A model generated the notes under the pieces. That model had not been told where the DNA came from. It saw only the letters and a list, made by a program, of their open reading frames with translations, and did no database searches. Positions 51,771-60,963 of a DNA stretch of 64,000 nt are shown piece by piece. Numbering within the stretch: the first letter of the stretch is position 1; each line of letters opens with the position of its first letter. The stretch is from Rhodobacteraceae bacterium M382 (lineage in GTDB: Bacteria > Pseudomonadota > Alphaproteobacteria > Rhodobacterales > Rhodobacteraceae). The stretch is taken from NCBI GenBank assembly GCA_025141015.1, contig CP081098.1:936501-1000500 (forward strand), given 5' to 3'. The translations under genes were made by a program, and so were the position numbers.

Positions 51771-53318
51771 GTGAACACGTCATCTGGGACAACGCGGCGT
51801 GGCCGCAGAGGGCGGCGGGCACAGGGCCCAGGCGTTGACGATGCACGTGCTGTGGTCGCGTCCGTTTCAGGAGGCGGCCTGTCGCCACTGACTGACCGGG
51901 ATGTTGCGGCCATTGACCAGGCCGTGCGACATATCCTGCTGGAGATCGGTATGGCGGAGGCTCCAGCCGATGTTGCGTCTCTGATCTGTTCGGTTGGAGG
52001 GGCAATCGGGACAGATGGACGATTGGTCTTTCCGCCTGATCTGGTAGATCGCGCGCTTGGTGGGGTTCGCCGAGATGTCACCCTGTTTGGACAAATGGCT
52101 GGGCATGATCTGGCGCTGACAGGAACGCGGGTCTACGCGGGTTCTGGCGGTGCCGCGCCGATGGTCGTGGATCTGGAGACCGGGGATTATCGTCCATCGA
52201 CCCTGGAGGATCTGTATGATGCGGCGCGTCTGGTCGATCAGCTCGACCATATCCGGTTTTTCAGCCGATCGATGGTGGCGCGGGATATGCCCGACGAATA
52301 TGCGCTGGACATCAACACTGCCTACGCCTGCCTAGTGGGCACATCGAAACATGTGATGGTCAGCGCAGCAACGCCGCAGGCCGTGCGCGACATTGCCGAA
52401 ATGTGCTGGATCATCGCCGGATCACGCAGAACCTTTGAGGCCCGCCCGTTTCTGTCGTTGAACATCAATCATGTGGTTCCACCTTTGCGATTCTCAAGCG
52501 AGGCCTGCGCCGTTCTACTCCAGGCCGCGCAGTTGGGAATTCCGGTTCATGTCAATACATTTGGGCAAATGGGGGCCTCCAGCCCGGTGACGATTGCTGG
52601 CTGTGTGGCCCAGACAATGGCAGAGACGCTGGCCGGGATGATCGTGGCCTGGGCCGCCAACCCGCAGGCGTGTATCGTCTTTGGTCCACGTCCCATGATC
52701 ACGGATCTGCGGACGGGCGGCATGGCTGGGGGCAGTGGCGAACAGGCTCTTTTGACAGCGGCGGCGGTTCAGATGGCGCGCCACTATGGTTTGCCCAATT
52801 CAACCATTGCAGGGGCCACTGACAGCAAGGTTGTCGATGCCCAATCCGGTTCGGAAAAGTCACTGGCGGTGACGCTGGCGGCACAGACCGGGGCGAACCT
52901 GATCACCCAGGCGGCGGGTATGTTGGGTGGGCTGATGGCCTGTTCATACGAGGCCTATGTGGCCGACAATGACATGCTGGGGGCAATCATGCGGACCCTG
53001 AACAAACCACAGGTGGATGCGCAGACAATTGCGTTGGAGGCGATTGCGGACGTGGCGCGGGGGGAGGGGCATTTTCTGGGTCAGGCGGAGACCTATCGCA
53101 GGATGCAAAGCGATTTCCTGTACCCGCAGATTTCTGACCGACGCAGCCCCGAGGACTGGATTGCGGACGGTGGTCGAAACATCCGCGACGTTGCACGAAG
53201 CCGGGCGAGGGAGATTCTGGAGACCCATTATCCGGCGCATATTCCGACCCTGACAGATGCGTCGCTGCGGCAGCGGTTTGATATCCGATTGCCGCCTGTG
53301 CTGACCAACAGAGGCTGA
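51771..53318 (+). CDS. MttB-family trimethylamine methyltransferase without pyrrolysine
   Basis: A 515-residue TIM-barrel-like methyltransferase of the MttB superfamily (pattern LPNSTIAGATDSKVVDAQSG, INHVVPPLRFSSEACAVLL). The frame has no internal UAG, so it belongs to the non-Pyl branch, whose characterised members demethylate glycine betaine, proline betaine, carnitine or gamma-butyrobetaine onto a corrinoid protein. GTG start with GGAGG six bases upstream. It follows CaiA/ligase/CaiD-like genes on the same strand after 75 bases. No corrinoid protein or reductive activator is in the window. The N-terminal 20 residues are Arg/Gly-rich. Confidence 0.88.
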   Translation: MNTSSGTTRRGRRGRRAQGPGVDDARAVVASVSGGGLSPLTDRDVAAIDQAVRHILLEIGMAEAPADVASLICSVGGAIGTDGRLVFPPDLVDRALGGVRRDVTLFGQMAGHDLALTGTRVYAGSGGAAPMVVDLETGDYRPSTLEDLYDAARLVDQLDHIRFFSRSMVARDMPDEYALDINTAYACLVGTSKHVMVSAATPQAVRDIAEMCWIIAGSRRTFEARPFLSLNINHVVPPLRFSSEACAVLLQAAQLGIPVHVNTFGQMGASSPVTIAGCVAQTMAETLAGMIVAWAANPQACIVFGPRPMITDLRTGGMAGGSGEQALLTAAAVQMARHYGLPNSTIAGATDSKVVDAQSGSEKSLAVTLAAQTGANLITQAAGMLGGLMACSYEAYVADNDMLGAIMRTLNKPQVDAQTIALEAIADVARGEGHFLGQAETYRRMQSDFLYPQISDRRSPEDWIADGGRNIRDVARSRAREILETHYPAHIPTLTDASLRQRFDIRLPPVLTNRG

Positions 53319-53386
53319 GAGCGATCAGAGCGCTGCCCCTCTTGGCCTTTTTGACCAATTCACTCCGGAGTTATTGCGAGATGAAA

Positions 53387-53409
53387 CGGGGGGCCAGGCC
53401 CCCGCTTTT
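53387..53409 (+). terminator. Terminator of the CoA/MttB cluster
   Basis: Hairpin CGGGGG / CCCCCG with a 6-base centre followed by CTTTT. It lies about 70 bases after the MttB stop and 60 bases before the convergent trpS stop. Confidence 0.65.
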
Positions 53410-53469
53410 AGCGCATACATTTGGCGCGGCGCGTGTGATATGGGATCCGCGCGCCGGGGGCGTAGTCGC

Positions 53470-54498
53470 TTACACCGTGACCGGGGGCACCATTCCGACG
53501 ATATCGTACGTCTGGCGCAGGATCGGCGCGGTAATTGCGCGGGCACGTTGCGAGCCGCGGGTCAGGATACGGTCGATTTCGGTATGATCGTCCATCAGGC
53601 GGGACATTTCTGTCGAGATCGGAGCCAGCTTTTCCACCGCGAGTTCGGCGAGCATCGGTTTGAATTCCGAAAATTGTTTGCCACCCACATCCGCCAGAAC
53701 CTGATCAACGCTGTGTTCCATCAGGGCGGCGTAGATATTGACCAGATTGCGCGCCTCGGGGCGCTCTTCCAGGCCTTTGGCCTCGGACGGCAGCCCATCG
53801 GGGTCGGTCTTGGCCTTGCGAATTTTCTTGGCAATGGTGTCAGCGTCGTCGGTCATGTTGATGCGGCTGGCATCAGATGCATCCGATTTCGACATCTTTT
53901 TCGACCCGTCACGCAGGGACATGACGCGGGTGGCGGCCCCTTCGATGACCGGCTGGGTTTCCGGAAAGAAATCCACGCCATAGTCATGGTTGAATTTGAT
54001 CGCGATGTCGCGGGTCAGTTCGAGGTGCTGTTTCTGATCCTCGCCCACCGGCACGTGGGTGGCGTGATAGACCAGAATGTCGGCCGCCATCAGCGCTGGA
54101 TAAGCAAACAGGCCCAGCGAAGCGTTCTGCTGGTTCTTGCCGGCCTTGTCCTTCCACTGGGTCATCCGCTGCATCCAGCCCATGCGGGCGACGCAATTGA
54201 AGATCCAGGCCAGCTGAGCGTGTTCCGGCACCTGGGACTGGTTGATCAGGATGGATTTTTCTGGGTCCAGACCGGCGGCGATAAAGCCGGCACAGAGTTC
54301 ACGGGTGGACTTTTGCAGATCCTTGGGGTCCTGCCAGACCGTGATCGCATGCAGATCCACCATGCAATAGATGGTCTCCATGTCCTTGGCTTGCCAGTCC
54401 ACGAACCGCTTGAGCGCGCCCAGGTAGTTGCCCAGGTGCAGGTTGCCCGAAGGCTGGATCCCGGAAAACACGCGCGGGGTGAAGCTGGATTCGCTCAT
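53470..54498 (-). CDS. trpS: tryptophanyl-tRNA synthetase
   Basis: Class I aminoacyl-tRNA synthetase of 342 residues. The HIGH-equivalent is [12 protein letters not shown] near the N-terminus, and the KMSKS loop reads KKMSKSD at about 197-203. Start at 54498 gives [13 protein letters not shown] with GGGAG upstream; a longer frame from 54531 lacks support. Cytoplasmic. It is divergent from a rhomboid-like gene, with 88 bases between starts. Confidence 0.96.
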   Translation of the reverse strand: MSESSFTPRVFSGIQPSGNLHLGNYLGALKRFVDWQAKDMETIYCMVDLHAITVWQDPKDLQKSTRELCAGFIAAGLDPEKSILINQSQVPEHAQLAWIFNCVARMGWMQRMTQWKDKAGKNQQNASLGLFAYPALMAADILVYHATHVPVGEDQKQHLELTRDIAIKFNHDYGVDFFPETQPVIEGAATRVMSLRDGSKKMSKSDASDASRINMTDDADTIAKKIRKAKTDPDGLPSEAKGLEERPEARNLVNIYAALMEHSVDQVLADVGGKQFSEFKPMLAELAVEKLAPISTEMSRLMDDHTEIDRILTRGSQRARAITAPILRQTYDIVGMVPPVTV

Positions 54499-54586
54499 AC
54501 TGGAAAACTCCCGTCTGGAAATATCGACCACAGTCGCTTACCCATGGCTTGAGCTATCGTCAACAGGCGCTGAAGAGGCAATCCCC

Positions 54587-55273
54587 ATGAGCGACACCGA
54601 GAATACAGCCCCCGTGAACCCATTGCCGCCCGCTGTGGTGGCGTTGGTGTTGATCATCATGGGGGTAGAAGCTGCGTTTTCGCTGGGCGCCCGCGGCATT
54701 GTCGGAGGCCCGGGAGCGATCGGGTGGCGTTTGGATGCGGTGCAATCCTATGCGTTTTCCAGTGAGATTTTGTCCTGGATGTGGGAGACCGGGCGCTGGC
54801 CATCGGAGCATTTGCTGCGGTTTGTCAGCTACATCTTTGTCCATGGGGCGTTTACCCAGGCGCTGTTTGTCTGTGTGTTTGTGCTGGCCATGGGCAAGAT
54901 GGTCGGTGAAGTGATGGGCGATCTGGCGATGGTGCTGATCTTTGTCGTTTCCGGCATTGGGGGGGCCTTGGGCTATGGGCTGTTGGTTGGTGGACCTGTT
55001 CCACTGATCGGCGGGTTTCCGGCAGTCTACGGGTTGATTGGCGGGTTCACCTTTATTTTGTGGCGATCCTTGGCGCTGGTGGGGGCACAGCAGAGCCGGG
55101 CCTTTACCTTGATCGCGTTTCTGATGGGAATTCAATTGGTGTTCGGCCTGTTGTTTGGCGGGCAGAAGGATTGGGTGGCCGACCTGTGCGGGTTTGCCAC
55201 CGGTTTCGGGTTGAGCTTCTTTGTCGCGCCGGGGGGTTGGGTGCGCATTCGTGATCGCATTCGTCACGATTGA
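54587..55273 (+). CDS. rhomboid-fold membrane protein lacking the catalytic dyad
   Basis: A 228-residue polytopic protein with six or so membrane segments and the rhomboid WR-like loop and fold. The catalytic GxSG of helix 4 reads G142-G143-F144-P145 (in GGFPAVYGLIGG), so the Ser is Phe, and the helix-6 His position reads Asp199 (VADLCGFATG). The HxxxN region of helix 2 is also altered (HGAFTQALFV). It is therefore a pseudoprotease by sequence, comparable in principle to iRhoms and derlins. Surrounding fold motifs are well preserved, arguing that it is maintained rather than decayed. Near trpS and murJ. Confidence 0.85.
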   Translation: MSDTENTAPVNPLPPAVVALVLIIMGVEAAFSLGARGIVGGPGAIGWRLDAVQSYAFSSEILSWMWETGRWPSEHLLRFVSYIFVHGAFTQALFVCVFVLAMGKMVGEVMGDLAMVLIFVVSGIGGALGYGLLVGGPVPLIGGFPAVYGLIGGFTFILWRSLALVGAQQSRAFTLIAFLMGIQLVFGLLFGGQKDWVADLCGFATGFGLSFFVAPGGWVRIRDRIRHD

Positions 55274-55399
55274 TCCAGGGTTTTGCCCGACGGGGGGCTC
55301 CCGCCCCTTTGTCGCCCCATCAAGATGGAGCGCAAAGCGTTGGGCCAAGCGCCGCGCCCCTGGGCGCGGCGCGGTTCGCGGCAGGCGTTGGCGATTGGA

Positions 55400-56938
55400 T
55401 CAGGTGGTGCGATTGCGGCGGAAGTCTGAGAGGCGGAAGGCACGGATGCCCAGGCCGATGGCAAAATAGGTCACGATTCCAGACAGCACCAACACAGTCA
55501 GCGCCAAATAACGCCAGCCCGCCATCGTGAACATCTGTCCCAACAGATGATGCATCAGAACAAGAACACCCCCCATCAGGACCGAGGCCAGCATGATGCG
55601 CCATATTCGGCTGTGAAAGCGGGCGTCAAATCGCGCGACGTCCCCCATCTGTCGGGCACCAAAGTGCAGCAAGCCAACCATGACCCAGGCCGCCAGAGTG
55701 GTGGCGACGGCGGGCGCAATCCAGCCCAGCACTGGCGACAGACCGATTGCAACAATCGCATTGATAACCATGGCCCAAACCGCATAGCGGAACGGGCTGC
55801 GGGTGTCTTCGCGGGCAAAAAACAATGGTTGTTGCAGTTTCTGCAAAACAAAAGCGGGCAGGCCAAGGCCATAGATCGCGACCGCCAGGGCAATGGCGGC
55901 GCTGTCGGTTGCTGTTGTGGCGCCACGCTCGAACAATACGGACACCAGTGGCAGCGGGATCACCAGCAGTGCGACGGCGCAGGGCAGGGTCAGCGCCAGG
56001 GCGATCTCTCCGGCGCGGGAGAAGGCGTCGCGTGCGCCGGTGTCATCCCGCGCCTTGAGACGGCGAGACAAGTCCGGCAGCAATACCACACCGACCGCGA
56101 TACCGACCACACCCAAGGGCAGCTGATACAGGCGGTCGGCGGCAAACAACCAGCCTACGGCGCGGTCAAAATAGGACGCGACCTGTTGGCCAACCAACAG
56201 ATTGACCTGTACCACGCCGCCAGCCAATGCAGCCGGGACAGCAATGCGGATCAGACGCCGCAGATCCGGGGTCAATCGCGGGCGGCGCAGGCGCATCGGA
56301 AAGCCGGCTCGCGCTGCGGCATGGGCCACCAGCGCCAATTGTGCGACACCCGCCACAGGAACGGCCCAGATCAACGCGCGGGCCACGTCCTGCCCCATCC
56401 AATGAGCCCATGCCATTGCGGCAACCAACAAGATGTTCAGCAGCACCGGAGCAGCGGCAGCGGCTGCAAATCGGCCCGTGGCGTTCAATACCCCTGACAA
56501 CAGGGCCGCCAGCGAGATGAACAGGATATAGGGAAAGGCGATGCGCCCGAAATCAACCGACAGGGCGAATTGTTCCTGCCCGGAGAAGCCCGATGCCAAT
56601 CCCCAGATCAGCCAGGGCATCGAGATCTGCGCCAGTAATGTCAGAACAATCAGCACGCTGGCCAAGCCGGCAAAAGCTTCTTGTGCGAACCGCTGGGGAT
56701 CTTCGCCGCCCTCCAGTTTCTTGGAGAACATCGGGATGAAGGCCATATTGAACGCGCCTTCGGCAAAGAAGCGGCGGAACATGTTGGGCAGGCGAAAGGC
56801 GACGACATAGGCCTCGTACAAAGGGCCTGTCCCCAGAAACGCCAGGATCATCGCATCGCGCAGGAACCCCAGAACGCGGCTTGCCATGGTCCAGCCGCCC
56901 ACGGTCAGGAACCCTCTGAGCAGCCGGATCGGCTTCAT
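55400..56938 (-). CDS. murJ: lipid II flippase MurJ
   Basis: MOP-superfamily flippase that moves lipid II to the periplasmic face for peptidoglycan synthesis. The 512-residue product has 14 hydrophobic segments and the MurJ signature near the N-terminus (SRVLGFLRDAMILAFLGTG, FRLPNMFRRFFAEGAFNMAFIPMF). It overlaps the upstream glnD stop by four bases (56935-56938), indicating coupling. It is followed by nothing on the same strand. Confidence 0.95.
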   Translation of the reverse strand: MKPIRLLRGFLTVGGWTMASRVLGFLRDAMILAFLGTGPLYEAYVVAFRLPNMFRRFFAEGAFNMAFIPMFSKKLEGGEDPQRFAQEAFAGLASVLIVLTLLAQISMPWLIWGLASGFSGQEQFALSVDFGRIAFPYILFISLAALLSGVLNATGRFAAAAAAPVLLNILLVAAMAWAHWMGQDVARALIWAVPVAGVAQLALVAHAAARAGFPMRLRRPRLTPDLRRLIRIAVPAALAGGVVQVNLLVGQQVASYFDRAVGWLFAADRLYQLPLGVVGIAVGVVLLPDLSRRLKARDDTGARDAFSRAGEIALALTLPCAVALLVIPLPLVSVLFERGATTATDSAAIALAVAIYGLGLPAFVLQKLQQPLFFAREDTRSPFRYAVWAMVINAIVAIGLSPVLGWIAPAVATTLAAWVMVGLLHFGARQMGDVARFDARFHSRIWRIMLASVLMGGVLVLMHHLLGQMFTMAGWRYLALTVLVLSGIVTYFAIGLGIRAFRLSDFRRNRTT

Positions 56939-59712
56939 GCATGGGCCCTTTCACTGCCTTTGGTGATGGCCTCGCGCAGCTTTTTCTCGAGCGTTTTCTG
57001 TTTGGCCTCGGAATGGAACTTTAGCCCGAACATGTCTTTGACGTAAAAGCTGTCTACCACCTGTTCGCCATAGGTGGCGATGACTGCCGAAGAGATATTT
57101 ACGTTGGTATTGGCCAATGTGCGGGTCAGATCAAACAGCAACCCGGGACGGTCACGGGTGTCGACCTCGATGATGGTGTAGATTTCAGATCCCTCATTAT
57201 CAAAGGTGATGGTCGTTGGCACCCGAAAGGCGCGTTCGCGTTTCTTGATCTTGTCCTTGTCGCGGATCGCTTCGGTCGCGATGACTTCGCCTTTTAGGGT
57301 CTTGTCGATCATCTGGCTGAGCCGTTTCAACCGGTTGGCCTCATACGGGGACCCATCGGCGTCCTGCACCCAGAAAGCGGCTGTGGCATACCCGTCGCGC
57401 GAGGTATAGGTGCGGGCGTCCACCACATTGGCCCCAACCAACGCCAAGGCACCTGCCAGGCGCGAGAAGATCCCCGGATGGTCAGCGATGGCAAAGCACA
57501 CCCTTGTGGCATCACGGTCCGTGTCGGGTTCAAGATCGATGCGAACTTCATCGTCACCGATATTTCTGAGGAGATTGGCAAAGATCACATGGGCAGCCAG
57601 GGGCATGCCCTGCCAATAGGGGTCATAGTGGCGACCGGTTTCATGCTTGAGCGCCTTGGCCTCCCAATCGGGAAGCGCATTGCGCAGCGCCTTTTTGGCG
57701 GCAGCGCCGCGGTTGACCTTGTTTATCGCTTCCATGCCCTGCTCCAGCGCCTGCAACGTCTGTGAATGCAGGTTCCGGATCAGCGTGGCCTTCCAGTTGT
57801 TCCAGGTGTCGGGGCCAACGCCCCGGATATCACAGACGGTCAGCACGGTTAGCAGATTCAACCGCTTTACGGTTTGCACAGCCTTGGCAAAGTCACGGAT
57901 GGTGCGAGGGTCGGAGATGTCGCGTTTCTGTGCCATGTCCGACATCACAAGGTGATAGCGTACCAGCCATTCCACGGTCTCGCAATCGGCCTTGGACAGG
58001 CCCAGCCGCGGGGCGACCTTGCGCGCGATCTGAGCCCCCAGGATCGAATGATCCATTTCGCGCCCTTTGCCGATGTCATGCAGCAGCATGGCCACCATCA
58101 GAACCTTGCGGTTGACCCCGGTTTTCAGGATTTCCGAGCTGAGCGGCAGTTCTTCTTCCAGTTCGTGTTTTTCGATCTGGGTGAAATTCGAAATGACCTG
58201 AATGGTGTGTTCGTCGACCGTGTAGGAATGATACATGTTGAATTGCATCATCGCGACGATCGGTTCAAATTCAGGGATGAATGCCGACAGAACTCCCAGT
58301 TCGTTCATCCGACGCAGCGCGCGTTCCGGGTTGCCGTGTTTGACGAGCAGGTCGAGAAATATCCGTTGCGCTTCCTTGTTGTTCCGCATGTCGTCGTCGA
58401 TCAGGGCCAGATTGGCAGTGACCAGACGCATGGCGTCCGGGTGGATCAACAACCCGGTGCGCAGCCCCTCTTCGAACAGGCGCAGCAGGTTCAGCTTGTC
58501 AGCCAGGAAGCTTTCAGGATCGGCCACGTCCAGTCGGTTGTGCACCACCTTGTAGCCGGGTTTGGTGCGTCGCCGCCGCCGTAGGATGCGCTCCAACAAA
58601 GGGGCGTTTTTCTGGTGGGCTGCTTCCAGTTTGGTCAGGAAAATCCGGGTCAGTTCACCCACTGTCGTGGCATGACGAAAGAACTCCTGCATAAAGATTT
58701 CAACCGCCCTGCGCCCTGCGCGATCCTCGTACCCCATGCGTTCGGCTACCACGACCTGGATGTCGAAATTCAACTGTTCCGTGGCGCGTCGGGTGACCAG
58801 ATGCAGATGAGAGCGAACCGCCCAAAGGAAGGTTTCAGCCTCGCGGAACCGGTCGTATTCCTCAGGGCGGAACAGCCCCAAAGGCACCAATTCTGCGGCT
58901 CGTTGAACACCATACAAGTATTTGGCAATCCAGAACAGTGATTGCAGATCGCGCAGCCCGCCTTTGCCTTCTTTGACGTTGGGCTCCACCATGTACCGCT
59001 GGCCCTGCTTTCGATGCCGGGCTTCGCGTTCCTCCAGTTTGGCTTCGATGAATTCCCGGCCGGTGTTCTTGAACAATTCGGTTTTCAACCGGGTGTCCAA
59101 TTCCTCGGCCAGAGGAGCATGGCCAACCAGAAAGCGATGCTCCAGCATGGCGGTCCGGATGGTGAAATCTTCCTCGCCCAAGCGCAGGCAATCGCGAATC
59201 GTCCGGCTGGAGTGTCCCACTTTGAGCCGCAGATCCCAGAGGATATACAGCATCGATTCAATGACGCTTTCGGCCCAGGCAGTGATTTTGTAGGGGGTCA
59301 AGAACAAGAGGTCGACATCCGACGCCGGTGCCATTTCTCCGCGTCCATACCCACCCACCGCAATCACCGCGATGCGTTCACCCTGTGTGGGATTGGCCAG
59401 CGGGTGCAGCAGGTCTGTGGCCACATGAAATGCGGTCTTGATCAATCCGTCGGTCAGATAGGTGTAGGACCGCGTCAGCGAGCGGGCCGTAAATGGGGCC
59501 GCTTCAAAGGCCGTAGCGATTGCGGCCCGTCCGGATGTGTTGGCGTCACGCAACACTGCCACTGCAGCAGCGCGCAGGGCGGCGTTGTCCTGTGCGTCCT
59601 TAACTGCGCAATCCAGCCGATCCCGAATATCTTCGGGATCGAAAATGGACGCGGAATCGCAGATCAGAGGATCGAGCGGCAGGGCCGGTGCGACCGGATT
59701 AGAATCCGGCAC
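56935..59712 (-). CDS. glnD: [protein-PII] uridylyltransferase / uridylyl-removing enzyme
   Basis: Bifunctional nitrogen sensor that uridylylates PII when nitrogen is scarce and deuridylylates it when glutamine is high. Domains in order: nucleotidyltransferase (VGGYGRGEMAPASDVDLLFL), HD phosphohydrolase (DEHTIQVISNF, LLHDIGKGREMDHS) and two C-terminal ACT domains (about 720-900). About 925 residues from GTG at 59712; TTG at 59739 or an ATG at 59799 are alternatives, and none has a good Shine-Dalgarno. The start overlaps the 3' end of the lipoprotein gene, so coupling is likely. Confidence 0.94.
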   Translation of the reverse strand: MPDSNPVAPALPLDPLICDSASIFDPEDIRDRLDCAVKDAQDNAALRAAAVAVLRDANTSGRAAIATAFEAAPFTARSLTRSYTYLTDGLIKTAFHVATDLLHPLANPTQGERIAVIAVGGYGRGEMAPASDVDLLFLTPYKITAWAESVIESMLYILWDLRLKVGHSSRTIRDCLRLGEEDFTIRTAMLEHRFLVGHAPLAEELDTRLKTELFKNTGREFIEAKLEEREARHRKQGQRYMVEPNVKEGKGGLRDLQSLFWIAKYLYGVQRAAELVPLGLFRPEEYDRFREAETFLWAVRSHLHLVTRRATEQLNFDIQVVVAERMGYEDRAGRRAVEIFMQEFFRHATTVGELTRIFLTKLEAAHQKNAPLLERILRRRRRTKPGYKVVHNRLDVADPESFLADKLNLLRLFEEGLRTGLLIHPDAMRLVTANLALIDDDMRNNKEAQRIFLDLLVKHGNPERALRRMNELGVLSAFIPEFEPIVAMMQFNMYHSYTVDEHTIQVISNFTQIEKHELEEELPLSSEILKTGVNRKVLMVAMLLHDIGKGREMDHSILGAQIARKVAPRLGLSKADCETVEWLVRYHLVMSDMAQKRDISDPRTIRDFAKAVQTVKRLNLLTVLTVCDIRGVGPDTWNNWKATLIRNLHSQTLQALEQGMEAINKVNRGAAAKKALRNALPDWEAKALKHETGRHYDPYWQGMPLAAHVIFANLLRNIGDDEVRIDLEPDTDRDATRVCFAIADHPGIFSRLAGALALVGANVVDARTYTSRDGYATAAFWVQDADGSPYEANRLKRLSQMIDKTLKGEVIATEAIRDKDKIKKRERAFRVPTTITFDNEGSEIYTIIEVDTRDRPGLLFDLTRTLANTNVNISSAVIATYGEQVVDSFYVKDMFGLKFHSEAKQKTLEKKLREAITKGSERAHA

Positions 59713-60874
59713 CGGTGAAGCTTGTAGGGGCTGGGTCAATGATGACGACCTGTTTATCTTGAATGGTTGCCACGGCCAGGCCGCGCTCGTTGGTACCATC
59801 AGAACGCAGGCGGAAAATGCCGCCTACACCCTGGAACCCGGCACCTTGGGTCAATGCAGCGCCGGTCAGGGCGTCGGATTTGCCCGCGCCGACCAATGCC
59901 CCGATTGCGGCGATTCCGTCATATGCCAGACCACCGATGGGGTGAGGCCCACCGCCATAAGCACCTTCATACCGGCTGCGGAACCGTTGGGCCATGATCG
60001 GGTCCGGCAACGCGAACCATCCGCCCTGTACCCCGGGCAGAGCCAAGGTTTGCGCTGGAATATCCCAACGGGTCAACCCAATATACTGTGTGGTGGCCGG
60101 GTCGACACCGGCTTCGGGCAACAGCTGGGTCAGAAGCGGCAGCGCACCCGCAGTTGTCGACGTCAGGAACAGAGCGTTGGATCCGGTCGAATCGATCTGG
60201 GCCCGGATGGTCGGAATAGTGTCGATGACGCTTTGCTGGGACAGGTCGTAGGCGACGGTGCCTGTGATCGTCGCCGCGGTTTTGCCTGCGGCCTGCTGTA
60301 TGGCATTGCGCCCGACCTGGCCGGCGACATCGCTGCTGTGCACGACCAGCATATTGCCCTTGCCCTGACGGGAGGCAAAATTGGCCAGACGATCAGCAGT
60401 GTTGTTGAACGTGTGCCCCAGAATGAACAGGTTGCCACCTGCAATCGTGGCATTGTTGGAGAAGCTCAGAACATTGATATTGCGATTGGCAACAGCAAGC
60501 CCAACCGCATTTGCGGCCTCACCATAGACTGGGCCAAGAATGATCCGTGCGCCTTCGTTTACGGCCTGTGTGGCCACTGTGGCCGCAGTGCCTGCATTGC
60601 CTGCCGTGTCGTAAACGCGCAGGTCAATCTGGACGTTGGTCAAATCGGCAATGGCCAGTCGCGCCGCGTTCTCCAGGCTCTGTGCAAGCGCCGCGTCGCC
60701 GGATTGGGCAGACCCGCGGGGCACAAGAAGAGCGACCGGAACTGGCTTTGAGGTATTGATGGTTGGGCCGCCACTGCTTATCCCGGTGGGGTTGCAGGCA
60801 CTTAGTGCCACAGCAGAAACAACACTGATAGCGGCAAGCGCCACCTTGCGGGCGGGTTTGAAAACAGCAAACAT
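59699..60874 (-). CDS. penicillin-binding protein activator, LppC/LpoA-like lipoprotein
   Basis: Outer-membrane-type lipoprotein of 391 residues with a periplasmic-binding-protein fold. The lipobox is LSAC near residue 27 after a hydrophobic signal; the mature part has the two-lobe pattern (VALLVPRGSAQSGDAALAQSL... and LGPVYGEAANAVGLA) of the LppC family, some of which activate PBP1A. The start at 60874 (MFAVFKPARKV) is preferred. It lies upstream of glnD and is divergent from rsmI with 89 bases between starts. Alternatively it is a branched-chain amino-acid binding-like protein. Confidence 0.85.
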   Translation of the reverse strand: MFAVFKPARKVALAAISVVSAVALSACNPTGISSGGPTINTSKPVPVALLVPRGSAQSGDAALAQSLENAARLAIADLTNVQIDLRVYDTAGNAGTAATVATQAVNEGARIILGPVYGEAANAVGLAVANRNINVLSFSNNATIAGGNLFILGHTFNNTADRLANFASRQGKGNMLVVHSSDVAGQVGRNAIQQAAGKTAATITGTVAYDLSQQSVIDTIPTIRAQIDSTGSNALFLTSTTAGALPLLTQLLPEAGVDPATTQYIGLTRWDIPAQTLALPGVQGGWFALPDPIMAQRFRSRYEGAYGGGPHPIGGLAYDGIAAIGALVGAGKSDALTGAALTQGAGFQGVGGIFRLRSDGTNERGLAVATIQDKQVVIIDPAPTSFTGAGF

Positions 60875-60963
60875 AATGAACCTGACTCTCCCTGATCCGG
60901 CGCCGATACCGCCGTGTTCTTGTCGGGCTTTGATCATAAACGACGAAAAAGGCGGGTCCAGCG

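Noticed and set aside
51771-53318. Possible pyrrolysine read-through in the MttB gene
   Set aside because: The frame contains no in-frame UAG, so no recoding is needed.
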